Source: Paeniglutamicibacter antarcticus_C (GTDB lineage Bacteria; Actinomycetota; Actinomycetes; Actinomycetales; Micrococcaceae). From it: a DNA stretch of 64,000 nucleotides. The position numbers were made by a program, and so were the translations under genes. The stretch covers positions 1 through 64,000 of the forward strand of contig NZ_BAABLK010000012.1 in the NCBI RefSeq assembly GCF_039544305.1, written 5' to 3'. The notes under the pieces were generated by a model, which saw only the letters and a program-made list of their open reading frames with translations, searched no databases and was not told where the DNA came from. Of the stretch, positions 7,743 through 16,107 are shown piece by piece. The first letter of the stretch is position 1. Each line of letters opens with the position of its first letter.

Positions 7743-8894
7743 CTAGGAAATCGTTTGGTCGTTTTCGACCGCGTCCTCAATGACCGGCAGGCGAACCGTG
7801 AAGGTCGAGCCATGTCCGGGCCGGGACCACAAGGAAATTTCTCCGCCGTGGTTGGCCACCACGTGCTTGACGATGCTCAGTCCCAGGCCCGTGCCCCCGG
7901 TATGGCGGGAGCGTGCCGCGTCAATGCGGTAGAAGCGTTCAAAGACCCGCTCCTGCTCTTCGGGGGCGATGCCGGGGCCTTGGTCGGTGACCGAGACCTG
8001 GATCAAACCGTCTCGCTGGCGCAGGCCCACCCCTACAGTCGTATCCTCCGGGGAGTACCTGATCGCGTTGTCGATGAGGTTGCGCAGCGCTGTCATCAAA
8101 AGATCCCTGTCCCCGAAGACCTGTTGCTCGACCGTGCCGCCTACTGAGATCGTGATCCGCTTTTCCTCGGCCGGCAGCTTGTTGCGGTCAACGGCCTCGG
8201 CCAGCACCTCGTTGAGGTCTATGCCCGCACCTGCCAAAACCACGTCGGCGCCCTGCAGTCGGGAGAGTTCGATGATGTCCTGGACCAGTGCGGCCAGCCG
8301 GGCCGATTCTTTGTGCAGCCGTGCGGTGAAGCGGCGCACCGCGACCGCATCGTCGGCTGCCCCTTCGATGGCCTCGGCAAGCAACGAGATCGCCCCGACC
8401 GGGGTCTTGAGCTCGTGCGACACGTTGGCGACGAAATCGTTGCGCACCGCGGCAGTCCGGGTGATCTCGGTACGGTCATCGGCCAACAAGAGGATGTATT
8501 CCTCGCCCAACGGCGCCACCCGCACGTGGACGAACATGTTGGTTGCACCCATGGTGCCGCGTTGGAGTTCAAACTGGCGTTCGGCAATGACTCCGTCGGC
8601 GCGGACCTTGCGGGCCATGTCGCGCAGGTCTTCATGGATCAGCGTGTGTCCGCGCACCAGTCCATAGGCATACGAGGCCGGGTTGGCACGCACCACCCCG
8701 TCGACCTCGTCGAGGATGACGAAGGCACGGCCAATGACCGAGAGCACTTCTGCGGCACCTTCGGGCAGGGTCGGCTCACCGACAACGGGCAACCCGCCGC
8801 GGGAGAGCACCGAGCCGCGGTACGCCATGATGCCCACAAGGCCCAGGGCCAATCCGACGAGGCCCGCAACCACCGATAGCAAGACATCATTCAC
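7743..8894 (-). CDS. senX3: Sensor histidine kinase SenX3
   Basis: 383 residues. One N-terminal membrane segment (about 5-25) is followed by a PAS-like region (about 45-160), the H box VSHELKTPVG, the N box NLIDNAIRYSP and the G boxes (DQGPGIAPEEQ, GGTGLGLSI). Partner of RegX3 in phosphate sensing through PhoU and the Pst transporter; no pst genes are in the window. The GTG at 8894 is chosen because TAGGCT lies exactly 7 nt upstream, as at other leaderless genes here, and because the extension upstream is not membrane-protein-like. Confidence 0.92.
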   Translation of the reverse strand: MNDVLLSVVAGLVGLALGLVGIMAYRGSVLSRGGLPVVGEPTLPEGAAEVLSVIGRAFVILDEVDGVVRANPASYAYGLVRGHTLIHEDLRDMARKVRADGVIAERQFELQRGTMGATNMFVHVRVAPLGEEYILLLADDRTEITRTAAVRNDFVANVSHELKTPVGAISLLAEAIEGAADDAVAVRRFTARLHKESARLAALVQDIIELSRLQGADVVLAGAGIDLNEVLAEAVDRNKLPAEEKRITISVGGTVEQQVFGDRDLLMTALRNLIDNAIRYSPEDTTVGVGLRQRDGLIQVSVTDQGPGIAPEEQERVFERFYRIDAARSRHTGGTGLGLSIVKHVVANHGGEISLWSRPGHGSTFTVRLPVIEDAVENDQTIS

Positions 8895-8907
8895 GTATCC
8901 CAGCCTA
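8892..8907 (-). promoter_or_regulatory. -10 element with leaderless start (senX3)
   Basis: TAGGCT (8902-8907, minus strand), 7 nt, then GTG. The PHO-box repeats begin 48 bp further upstream. Confidence 0.6.
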
Positions 8908-8954
8908 GCGGTGGTTGCCACTGGCCACGGGCAAAACCGGGGCTGGAACGACTC

Positions 8955-8998
8955 ATTCACCAAACGTTCACCTTGGACGCGTCAGGGGTTCACTTGGT
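8955..8998. promoter_or_regulatory. PHO box: 11-bp direct repeats between senX3 and phoU
   Basis: Four consecutive 11-bp units start at 8955, 8966, 8977 and 8988. Three read ATTCACC, GTTCACC and GTTCACT at the same phase; the third is degenerate. This matches the GTTCACC direct repeats bound by PhoP/RegX3 in streptomycetes. A TAACAAT -10-like element lies just downstream toward phoU, so the repeats take the place of its -35. Confidence 0.7.
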
Positions 8999-9073
8999 GC
9001 TGTAACAATAGATGAAGAACAGTTCCGCCGTCCGTGCCGGACGCGGTGCCCACCGTAGTGAAAGGACGCCCGC

Positions 9074-9733
9074 GTGCGTAAGGTTTTCCACGCCGATCTG
9101 CAACAAATCGGAGAAGAGCTCATTGAGATGTCGCGTTTAGTGGCCGCGGCCATGGAACGCGCCTATGAGTCGTTTGCGAATGCGGATATCGAACTGGCCG
9201 AGGAAGTCATCGCCGAGGACGCCAAGATCGATTTCCTGCAGAACCAGTTGGACGAGCGCGCCATTGACGTCCTGGCGCTTCAGGGCCCCGTGGCCTCGGA
9301 CCTGCGCATGATCGTCGGGTCGCTGCGCATGAGCGCATCGCTGGAACGCATGGGTGATTTGGCTCGCCACGTCGCACAACTCGCGCGCCTGCGATTCCCG
9401 CAGCAGGTGGTTCCCGAGGCGCTCGCCCCGACCTTCAAGACCATGGCGGAGCTCGACATCGCCATTGCCGGAAAGGTCGGACAATTGCTCGAAAGCCGCG
9501 ACCTGGCCGTTGCCCGGGAAATCATCGACCTGAACGCCAAGATCGACGAATTACATGTTTCCATCTTCAAGGCCGTTGCCGCACCCGAATGGAACCTTTC
9601 CGGACCGACCACCGCGGACATCACCTTGACCAGCCGTTACATGGAACGCTTCGGTGACCACGGGGTATCGGTGGCCCGCAAGGTTTCCTATCTGGTCACC
9701 GGCGAGTGGGAACCGGACATCACCGGCTTCTAG
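9074..9733 (+). CDS. phoU: Phosphate-signalling protein PhoU
   Basis: 219 residues made of two related three-helix repeats; the metal-binding motifs are recognisable as LERMGDLARH in the first repeat and MERFGDHGVS in the second. PhoU couples the Pst phosphate transporter to the SenX3 kinase and silences the Pho response when phosphate is ample. The start is GTG at 9074 with GAAAGGA upstream. It is transcribed away from senX3-regX3 across the PHO-box region, so it is likely controlled by RegX3. Confidence 0.94.
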   Translation: MRKVFHADLQQIGEELIEMSRLVAAAMERAYESFANADIELAEEVIAEDAKIDFLQNQLDERAIDVLALQGPVASDLRMIVGSLRMSASLERMGDLARHVAQLARLRFPQQVVPEALAPTFKTMAELDIAIAGKVGQLLESRDLAVAREIIDLNAKIDELHVSIFKAVAAPEWNLSGPTTADITLTSRYMERFGDHGVSVARKVSYLVTGEWEPDITGF

Positions 9734-9772
9734 CAGCAGCCGCCCTGCCCGGCCAAAACATATGGCAGATAC

Positions 9773-9821
9773 AAAAAACCCGACGGGACGGCCGAAAAAC
9801 GGCGGTCTCTTCGGGTTTTTT
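9773..9821 (+). terminator. phoU terminator
   Basis: AAAAAACCCGA (9773-9783) pairs with TCGGGTTTTTT (9811-9821), giving a T run on both strands. An inner stem adds stability. Confidence 0.85.
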
Positions 9822-9826
9822 CATCG

Positions 9827-9848
9827 AAAGGCGTTCTTAAACGCCAAA
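9827..9848 (-). terminator. Small hairpin after the DUF4193 gene
   Basis: GGCGTT (9830-9835), loop CTTA, AACGCC (9840-9845), with TTT following on the minus strand. It lies about 80 nt beyond the stop of the DUF4193 gene. Confidence 0.5.
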
Positions 9849-9927
9849 CCATCACCTCATTTCCTGCTCGCGAAAATCAGCGGCGCAGAATCTTGGCGCA
9901 ACGGCGGTGTTTCCTGGCGCTGGGTCC

Positions 9928-10230
9928 TTAGCCTTCGCAGTCGCGGCAGTACGCCACGCCTTTGGCCTCGCGCGCCAGTAGCGTGCGGTGGCGGATCAGG
10001 AAGCACGAGCCGCAAAGGAACTCGTCTTCCTTCTGGGGAATAACGGTAACCGACAGTTCCTCATTCGAAAGATCGGCACCCGCCAGCTCAACACCGTCGG
10101 AGGTATCTTCCTCGTCCAGATCCCGGGACACACTGCGTGCGTCGGGGGCGTTGGCGGTCTTGACCGCTTCAAGGGAGGCCTTGCGGGCCTCGGCTACGTC
10201 AGGCCGGACCTCATCATAATCAGTTGCCAC
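9928..10230 (-). CDS. DUF4193 family protein (zinc-ribbon-like)
   Basis: 100 residues, a small actinobacterial family recognised by the start MATDYDEVR and a C-terminal four-cysteine module (CGSC near residue 73, CRDC at the end) that should bind one zinc ion. The N-terminal half is acidic and probably disordered. It encodes no enzyme motif; its role is unknown. The start is GTG at 10230 with AAGGAC about 10 nt upstream, and a possible promoter (TTGCGC, 16 nt, TACTGT) lies further up on the minus strand. Confidence 0.85.
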   Translation of the reverse strand: MATDYDEVRPDVAEARKASLEAVKTANAPDARSVSRDLDEEDTSDGVELAGADLSNEELSVTVIPQKEDEFLCGSCFLIRHRTLLAREAKGVAYCRDCEG

Positions 10231-10535
10231 GAATTGCAGTCCTTACGAGATTCAGGGGTACGTCGAGACAGCACAGTACAGCATGAACCCGTGAGCGCAA
10301 GGGGTAAATCCAAATTCCAAACCCGTCGTGCACGTTTTGTGACCAAAAGCACGCTTGTTGCACTCCCGTCCGTGGTAAGTCATGGCGCAAAGCACGGCAT
10401 ACGCACCCTGGGATCCGGCAACCACGGACTTTGGCTAAACCGGTCCGAGGCCCGACCCGTCGTGCGCATCGAGCGACAACTGGGGGTTTGGGCCCCGACT
10501 TTTTCCCAAAGCGGGAACGGGAAATACGTTGGGGC
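10231..10535. other. Intergenic region DUF4193 / gpmA with hairpin 10491-10536
   Basis: No gene is visible. At the gpmA end GGCCCC (10491-10496) pairs with GGGGCC (10531-10536) around an inner TTTCCC/GGGAAA stem, overlapping the gpmA stop codon; this is a likely gpmA terminator. The remainder shows only the possible DUF4193 promoter. Confidence 0.5.
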
Positions 10536-11279
10536 CTAGCGGCCCTGGTTGGCCACCGCATTGATGGCATCGGCTGCCGCATCGGCATCCAGGTACTGTC
10601 CACCGGTGGTGACCGGGGTGAAGTCCTCATTGAGTTCGTAGACCAACGGGATCCCGGTGGGGATGTTCAGCCCAACGATGTCCTCGTCGCTGATTCCGTC
10701 CAGGTGCTTGACCAGGGCGCGCAACGAGTTCCCGTGCGCGGTGACCAGTACCGTCTTGCCTGCTGCCAGGTCCGGCTTGATCTCGTCTTCCCAGTAAGGC
10801 AGCATCCTCTCCAGCACGTCCTTGAGGCATTCGGAGCGAGGCGCGTCCTCACCCAGTGCCGCATACCGTGGATCGTTGGCCTGGCTGAATTCTGAGTCGT
10901 CGGAGAGCTTCGGCGGCGCGGTGTCGTAGGACCGGCGCCAGTCCATGAACTGCTTCTCCCCGTATTCAGCCAAGGTCGCCGCCTTGTCAAGGCCCTGCAG
11001 TGCGCCGTAGTGGCGTTCGTTCAGGCGCCAGCTGCGCTTGACCGGGATCCAATTCAGGTCCGCGGATTCAAGGGCCAGATTGGCGGTGATGATGGCTCGC
11101 TTGAGCAGCGAGGTGTACAGCACCGCCGGGGCCAGCTTGGCCTCGGTGAGTAGCTGGCCGCTGCGCGTTGCCTCGGCACGGCCCTTCTCGGTGAGCTCTA
11201 CATCGTACCAACCGGTGAACAGGTTCTTTTCGTTCCACTCGCTTTGCCCGTGGCGCAGCAGGATCAGGGTGTAAGTCAT
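10536..11279 (-). CDS. gpmA: 2,3-bisphosphoglycerate-dependent phosphoglycerate mutase
   Basis: 247 residues, the standard dPGM length, interconverting 3- and 2-phosphoglycerate in glycolysis. The phosphohistidine is in LRHGQSEWNEKN near residue 9; NERHYGALQG and the second histidine in TAHGNSLR complete the active site. The ATG at 11279 has a TAGAAT hexamer 6 nt upstream and no Shine-Dalgarno sequence, so a leaderless message is likely. It is divergent from the methyltransferase gene. Confidence 0.95.
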   Translation of the reverse strand: MTYTLILLRHGQSEWNEKNLFTGWYDVELTEKGRAEATRSGQLLTEAKLAPAVLYTSLLKRAIITANLALESADLNWIPVKRSWRLNERHYGALQGLDKAATLAEYGEKQFMDWRRSYDTAPPKLSDDSEFSQANDPRYAALGEDAPRSECLKDVLERMLPYWEDEIKPDLAAGKTVLVTAHGNSLRALVKHLDGISDEDIVGLNIPTGIPLVYELNEDFTPVTTGGQYLDADAAADAINAVANQGR

Positions 11280-11291
11280 GATCCCATTCTA
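11277..11291 (-). promoter_or_regulatory. -10 element with leaderless start (gpmA)
   Basis: TAGAAT (11286-11291, minus strand) ends 6 nt before the ATG of gpmA. Confidence 0.5.
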
Positions 11292-11351
11292 GGACGCGTG
11301 AAGTGCCTTACTTTATTCCGTGACTTGTCTTCAGCGCGGCGTGCGGCGCTT

Positions 11352-11367
11352 TATCCTTAAACCAATG
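11352..11367 (+). promoter_or_regulatory. -10 element with leaderless start (methyltransferase)
   Basis: TATCCT (11352-11357), 7 nt, then ATG. It decides the start of the downstream gene. Confidence 0.6.
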
Positions 11368-12222
11368 GTTCAGAAAGCGACTCGGCTCGGCGGACGGTCG
11401 CGTACCGGTCGCCCCTTGGGTCATGCCACCCGTGGGACGACGAATCCCAACCGCATGCGCCGCGTCAACCGCTGGATGACCGGGCCACAGGCCTGGCGCC
11501 TGCGCCCCGGGGTCACCGGGGCCCCTCCCATTGCCGTGGACCTGGGCTACGGGGCATCACCAGGAACCGCCGTCGAATTCTTCGACAGCGTGCGCTCCGT
11601 GTCCCCCCTTGCGCAGGTCTTCGGCATCGAGATCGAACCCGAACGCGTTGCCCGCGGCATCGCGCTACATCTGCAGGGCCTTGACTTCCGCCTCGGCGGG
11701 TTCGAGATCCCCATCGAGCAACGCGCATCGGTGATCCGGGCATTCAATGTGCTGCGGCAATATGACGAAGCCGACGTGCCCGGCATCTGGAAAACCATGG
11801 CCGCACGGCTGACCGATGACGGGGTGCTGATCGAGGGCACGTGCGATGAGATCGGTAGGCGCAGCTCCTGGGTGGCCATCACCAAGGACGGTCCGCAAAC
11901 CCTGAGCATCTCCCTGCGCTTCGGCGCCTTCTCGCGGCCTTCGGACGTTGCCGAGCGCCTGCCCAAGGCACTGATCCACCGCAATGTCGACGGCGAACGC
12001 ATCCACGGGTTCCTCGCCGCGGCGGATGCCGCATGGCTGCTCACCGCACCACTGGCCTCCTTCGGAAACAAGCAACGCTTCGTGGCGATGTGCATTGCCC
12101 TGCGTGCCTCCGGCTGGCCGATCTGCGACACCGCTTCGCGTTGGCGGCTCGGCGAGATGACGGTGAGGTGGCACGCCGTTGCCCCGCGTGCCGGCGCACT
12201 TGCCCTGGCCGACCTGAACTGA
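11365..12222 (+). CDS. Predicted SAM-dependent methyltransferase
   Basis: 285 residues with a Rossmann-type methyltransferase core. Motif I is DLGYGASPGTAVEFF near residue 58, an acidic motif follows (FGIEIEPERVARG), and later segments (IRAFNVLRQY, DGVLIEGTCDE) correspond to motifs IV-V. The N-terminal 45 residues are basic (RTGRPLGHATRGT, NRMRRVNRW), which could mean a nucleic-acid substrate, but none can be named. The same gene stands beside gpmA in related actinobacteria. The start is set by the TATCCT-7-ATG arrangement; in-frame codons further upstream lie before that hexamer. Confidence 0.75.
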   Translation: MVQKATRLGGRSRTGRPLGHATRGTTNPNRMRRVNRWMTGPQAWRLRPGVTGAPPIAVDLGYGASPGTAVEFFDSVRSVSPLAQVFGIEIEPERVARGIALHLQGLDFRLGGFEIPIEQRASVIRAFNVLRQYDEADVPGIWKTMAARLTDDGVLIEGTCDEIGRRSSWVAITKDGPQTLSISLRFGAFSRPSDVAERLPKALIHRNVDGERIHGFLAAADAAWLLTAPLASFGNKQRFVAMCIALRASGWPICDTASRWRLGEMTVRWHAVAPRAGALALADLN

Positions 12223-12328
12223 GTTCCGCGGCCCCGCCAGCCACATTCAACCATCGCGCGGATGCCAAAAAAATAACACTCTGACTACCTTGCTTGTGCC
12301 ACGGCAGGGCAAAGGGCCGGGCTTGGCC

Positions 12329-12344
12329 CATACTTGGGTCCATG
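12329..12344 (+). promoter_or_regulatory. -10 element with leaderless start (12342 gene)
   Basis: CATACT (12329-12334), 7 nt, then ATG at 12342. Confidence 0.5.
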
Positions 12345-12809
12345 ACCACAAACAAGGCAAGTCCCCACCGGTTGACGGCCATCTTGCTGGGGGTGGTCGG
12401 CGTGCTGGTGCTTGCGTCCCTGGTGCTCGTCTTTTCCCGGGGCACACCTCCGCCGATCGATGGGGCAACCCCGGCCGGCGCCGTCCAGCGCTATGTCACC
12501 GCAGCCCTTGATGGACAGAAGGACGCAGCCGCGAAGTACCTGACCCCAAAGGCCCAAGGCGAATGCGACGAATACGCCGGCCCCATAGCCCAAGGCACCC
12601 GGGTGACGCTGCTTTCCACGATCGAGCACGCGCAGGCGGCAACGGTCATGGTCTCCGTTTCAGTCGCCGATGCCCGGGACCCCTTCGGAGGCCCGAACGG
12701 GTACTCCGGTGACGAGGCCTTTGAGCTCTCCCGTGTCGACGGTGTCTGGCTGATTTCCTTCGTGCCCTGGCAATTGCACGCCTGCACCCTCCAGGAGTAC
12801 ACACCATGA
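12342..12809 (+). CDS. Membrane-anchored hypothetical protein
   Basis: 155 residues: one transmembrane helix (about 13-32) followed by an extracytoplasmic domain. The sequence GAVQRYVTAALDGQKDAAAKYL and the beta-rich remainder resemble small NTF2-like stress or binding domains, though I cannot assign a family. The ATG at 12342 fits the -10 hexamer 7 nt upstream. Its last codons overlap the start of the next gene by 4 nt (ATGA), so the two are translationally coupled and may work together at the membrane. Confidence 0.7.
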   Translation: MTTNKASPHRLTAILLGVVGVLVLASLVLVFSRGTPPPIDGATPAGAVQRYVTAALDGQKDAAAKYLTPKAQGECDEYAGPIAQGTRVTLLSTIEHAQAATVMVSVSVADARDPFGGPNGYSGDEAFELSRVDGVWLISFVPWQLHACTLQEYTP

Positions 12810-14446
12810 GCGCTGAAACGACCCACAAGCCCCGGCCGGCTGGCTCGGCCACGACCACCCTGCGTCGAGTGATCGTCAATCTGCTGCTGTTCATCTTGAT
12901 GGCCGTCGCTGCCACGGGCGTCGGTGGCCTGCTGGACAACCTCTTCACCCGGGCGGATGTCCTTGCGGAGTCCGGTTCCTCTTCCCTGGCACTCCCCCTG
13001 GCCCTGGCGCTGGTCGGCGGCCCGCTTGCGGTGCTGCTCTTCCGCGCTCTTTGGGCCAGGCTCCTCGACCCAGCCGAACGCCTTTCCGCGGCCTGGGGGC
13101 TGTACGTCTCGGTCATGTACCTCCTCTCATTGCTGATCTCCACCAGCTATGTCGTTGGCGCGCTGGCTGCCCTGGCCGCCGGGGAGAAGGGAAGCTGGAA
13201 GAACGGGCTCGGCTACGGAATCGCGTGGGCCGCGATCTGGGCATGGCACCGCTGGATGTGGGCACATGCCTCCCGGGGTCCGCTGTCCTTGTCCAACGTT
13301 CCCCCGGTTCTGGGCTCCGTGCTGGGGTTGGTGATCGGGGTTGGCGCCCTGGCGGGACTGCTGGGCTCCATCTTCGAACGCGTGCTGGAAGTCTCCATGT
13401 CCGGGACAAGCCTCGGCACACCGTGGTGGCTGGGCGCCCTGGGACTGCTGGTCTGGGCCGCGGGCGGGATGCTGGTGTGGTGGTGGCACTGGTTCCACGA
13501 GGCAACGGTGAAGAACACCTCGGCGCTGGCCGACGTTGCACTGGTGGGAATCGGCATCGGGGCAACGGTCCTGGTGTTCCTCTGGGGCGCCGGCTACGTG
13601 CTGTACTCGCTGCTTCGCCTTGTCCTTGGCCGAAACGAGGGCTTCAGCGCAGTGCTTGGCACCGCGCCAGCTGCCTTGGCCGCCATGCTCATCGGGGCGT
13701 TGGCGTGGAATTACCACGGTTCGGTCCTGCTGCAGCGACACGGGACCGTGGTCCTGGCGGCACGGCTTGTCGTTTCCGCCGTGGCCCTGGCCGCCGCTGC
13801 CTCCGGAATCGGGGTCGTCATCAACGCGGCATTGGCCCTTGGCACCACCAGCCTTGGCGGAACCCCGGCAACGACGCTGCTGCTGGCCGGGATCAGTTCG
13901 CTGGCCATCGGCGGGCCGCTGTGGTGGCTTGCCTGGCGTCCGACGCACCCGGCGGATCCCGCCGGACGTCGCATCTACCTGGTAGCGGTGTTCGGCGTCA
14001 GCGCGCTGGTCGCACTGGTCACGATGCTGGTGCTTGGCTACCGGCTCCTGGAAAGACTGCTCGGGGATGTCCCGGGAGGCGGGTTGCTGGAACACACCCG
14101 GGCACCGCTGGGCCTGCTGGTGGCCACGGCGCTGGTCGCCGGCTACCACTTCGGGCTTTGGCGCTACGACCGCGCCCTGGCACCTGCGCCACCTTCGGCT
14201 CCGCCAACCGGCCTGCGCCTTGTCACGCTCATAGCCGGCAGCGACGGACGGGAACTGGGCACAGAAATCACCGCGCACACCGGGGCGAAGGTCACCGTGC
14301 TGCGGCGCCAGGACGGGCAAGCCTGCTCCGCAGCGCCGGCACTGGTGCTCCAGGCCCTGGAGGGGCTCACCGCCGGGCATGTCTTGCTACTTGCCGGACC
14401 CGGCGATCGCATCGAGGCCATAGAACTGGCTGTCCATCCCGGATAG
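12806..14446 (+). CDS. DUF5671-type polytopic membrane protein
   Basis: 546 residues with about 12 hydrophobic segments rich in Leu/Val/Ala/Gly, separated by short loops with conserved Trp-rich patches (WAWHRWMWAH, MLVWWWHWFHE). This repeat of membrane pairs matches the DUF5671 family. The C-terminal 80 residues are soluble and end in an alpha/beta-like segment (LVTLIAGSDGRELG, HVLLLAGPGDRIEAIEL). No transport or catalytic motif is evident. It is coupled to the preceding gene by a 4-nt overlap and closed by a very strong hairpin. Confidence 0.75.
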   Translation: MSAETTHKPRPAGSATTTLRRVIVNLLLFILMAVAATGVGGLLDNLFTRADVLAESGSSSLALPLALALVGGPLAVLLFRALWARLLDPAERLSAAWGLYVSVMYLLSLLISTSYVVGALAALAAGEKGSWKNGLGYGIAWAAIWAWHRWMWAHASRGPLSLSNVPPVLGSVLGLVIGVGALAGLLGSIFERVLEVSMSGTSLGTPWWLGALGLLVWAAGGMLVWWWHWFHEATVKNTSALADVALVGIGIGATVLVFLWGAGYVLYSLLRLVLGRNEGFSAVLGTAPAALAAMLIGALAWNYHGSVLLQRHGTVVLAARLVVSAVALAAAASGIGVVINAALALGTTSLGGTPATTLLLAGISSLAIGGPLWWLAWRPTHPADPAGRRIYLVAVFGVSALVALVTMLVLGYRLLERLLGDVPGGGLLEHTRAPLGLLVATALVAGYHFGLWRYDRALAPAPPSAPPTGLRLVTLIAGSDGRELGTEITAHTGAKVTVLRRQDGQACSAAPALVLQALEGLTAGHVLLLAGPGDRIEAIELAVHPG

Positions 14447-14476
14447 GGACTGGCCTGCCGCCATGCACGATTAATC

Positions 14477-14529
14477 AACCCGGCCCCGCATACATGCCCT
14501 GATCAAGGGCATGTATGCGGGGCCGGGTT
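14477..14529. terminator. Bidirectional terminator with perfect 24-bp stem
   Basis: Positions 14477-14500 and 14506-14529 are perfect inverted repeats around a 5-nt loop, between the convergent DUF5671 and DUF2516 genes. Confidence 0.85.
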
Positions 14530-14561
14530 CGTTGTCGACGTGGTTGTTGCGCGTCCGACTC

Positions 14562-14867
14562 CTAGTACGGGTAGTAGCCGCCCTTGCCCGAAACCGCCGG
14601 TTTGACGTCCGCCAGGTAGACGCACGCAATGCAAGCGCCGATGAGCTGGAAGATCCCGCCGCCGCCGCCGGAAAGCACCGACAGTCCACAGACCAGGGTT
14701 GCGGCAGCGGTCAGGCCCATCCAGAACGGCTTGCTGCGCTTGTTCTCACGCTGGAAGTTGGCTGCCGGGTGCCGCAGCGCGTCAACAAACGCGAACAGGG
14801 CCAGCAACGCAGCGAGAACACTGAGGACCAGCAGCAGGTAAGACTCAAAGAGGTGGGCATAAACCAT
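14562..14867 (-). CDS. DUF2516 family small membrane protein
   Basis: 101 residues with two or three membrane helices (about 6-28, 48-64 and 70-88) and a short basic loop (NFQRENKRSKPFW), ending in a Gly/Tyr-rich tail. This matches DUF2516, a small actinobacterial membrane family without known function. It lies immediately upstream of, and on the same strand as, the PLP enzyme's downstream end; spacing to that gene's stop is 9 nt, so read-through cotranscription is possible. Confidence 0.8.
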   Translation of the reverse strand: MVYAHLFESYLLLVLSVLAALLALFAFVDALRHPAANFQRENKRSKPFWMGLTAAATLVCGLSVLSGGGGGIFQLIGACIACVYLADVKPAVSGKGGYYPY

Positions 14868-14876
14868 GGATTCAGC

Positions 14877-16022
14877 TTAGCCGCGATCGTCCAACGCGGC
14901 AGCCAGATCCGCGTGCAAGTCGTCGACGTTCTCGATTCCCACGCTCAGGCGCACCAAGTTTTCCGGGACGGTGCTTGGCTCCCCGGCGTGGCGGCGGCGC
15001 CTCTCCGCCAGCGACTCGACCCCTCCCAGGCTGGTCGCCGGGGTCCAGAGCCGGAGCCTGCCCAGCATGGCGTCGGCCGCCGCGGCACCTCCAGCGACCT
15101 CGATGCAGAGGATCGCGCCGAAACCCTCCATCTGTGCGGCGGCCCGGGCATGCCCGGGGTCCCCGGGCAGTCCTGGATAACGGACCCTGGTCACTGCCGG
15201 ATGGGTGGACAGGCGGGTGGCGAGCTCGATCGCGTTCGCCTCGGCCCGATCCAGGCGCAACGCCATGGTGCGGATCCCGCGCAACGTCAGCCAGGCCTCG
15301 AAGGGCCCCGGGATGGCCCCGTGCAACGTCCTTCTGTTGTGCAGCCGTTCGCGCAGCCCTGGGCTTGATGTGAGGACCGCGCCAAGGACCACGTCCGAGT
15401 GCCCGCCCATGTACTTGGTGGCCGAGTGCACCACCACGTCGGCACCCTGTTGCAGCGGGCGCTGGCGCAATGGGGTGGAGAAGGTGTTGTCAACCACCGT
15501 GAGCACCCCGGCTTCCCGGGCCGCGGCCAGCAGCACCGGCAGGTCCGCGACCTCAAGCATCGGGTTGGTCGGTGATTCCAGCCACGCCATGTCCGCACCG
15601 GCGAAGGCCGCCAACGAGGCCTCGGTGTCCGAGAGGTCAACGTGGCGAACGATCAGGCCCATGGTCGTTTCCAGTTCGGCGACCAGGGAAAGCGAACCGT
15701 TGTAGGCGTGCGACGGGATCACGATGGTGCCGCCGGCCGGCAACAGGGACAACGCCGCCGCCACGGCCGCCATGCCCGAGGCGTAGGCCAGCGCCGGGAG
15801 CCCGCATCCCTCGAGTGCGGCGATTGTCTCTTCCAACGGGTCCCAGGTCGGGTTGGTGAAGCGTCCGTATACTTTTTCCCCTCCGCCGGGCTTGCCCATC
15901 GAGTGGAAGGTCGAGGAAAGCACGATGGGTGGGTTCACGGGTTGGTCGGCGGTGTGCGGCGGGCGTCCTGCAGCCACCACGACGGTGTCCGGGGCCCAGT
16001 GCGGGGATTCTGCATGGCTCAT
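14877..16022 (-). CDS. Cys/Met metabolism PLP-dependent enzyme (cystathionine gamma-synthase-like)
   Basis: 381 residues, fold-type I PLP enzyme of the transsulfuration family. Visible are the substrate- and cofactor-binding YGRFTNPTWDPLE, YASGMAAV, WLESPTNPML, the PLP-carboxyl partner VVDNTF and the Schiff-base Lys in HSATKYMGGHSD. The C-terminal part has the usual SLGGVESL and VRLSVGIENVDDL. Whether it is a gamma-synthase, gamma-lyase or beta-lyase cannot be settled by reading. The ATG at 16022 is supported by TAACCT 7 nt upstream; the longer open frame upstream is antisense to tmk. It is divergent from tmk with closely spaced promoters. Confidence 0.88.
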   Translation of the reverse strand: MSHAESPHWAPDTVVVAAGRPPHTADQPVNPPIVLSSTFHSMGKPGGGEKVYGRFTNPTWDPLEETIAALEGCGLPALAYASGMAAVAAALSLLPAGGTIVIPSHAYNGSLSLVAELETTMGLIVRHVDLSDTEASLAAFAGADMAWLESPTNPMLEVADLPVLLAAAREAGVLTVVDNTFSTPLRQRPLQQGADVVVHSATKYMGGHSDVVLGAVLTSSPGLRERLHNRRTLHGAIPGPFEAWLTLRGIRTMALRLDRAEANAIELATRLSTHPAVTRVRYPGLPGDPGHARAAAQMEGFGAILCIEVAGGAAAADAMLGRLRLWTPATSLGGVESLAERRRRHAGEPSTVPENLVRLSVGIENVDDLHADLAAALDDRG

Positions 16023-16035
16023 GGTTTTCAGGTTA
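16020..16035 (-). promoter_or_regulatory. -10 element with leaderless start (PLP enzyme)
   Basis: TAACCT (16030-16035, minus strand), 7 nt, then ATG. It lies 57 bp from the divergent tmk -10. Confidence 0.55.
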
Positions 16036-16091
16036 CCCCCGTGTTCCCGCCTTGGCGCGGCCATATGACATGGGTCGTGCCCGGGGGCGGA

Positions 16092-16107
16092 TAGGCTAGT
16101 GGCCGTG
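16092..16107 (+). promoter_or_regulatory. -10 element with leaderless start (tmk)
   Basis: TAGGCT (16092-16097), 7 nt, then GTG at 16105. It favours this GTG over the in-frame GTG at 16099. Confidence 0.6.

Noticed and set aside
13127..14380. 417-codon open frame on the minus strand
   Set aside because: Antisense to the DUF5671 membrane protein; Gln/Arg-rich and without start signals.
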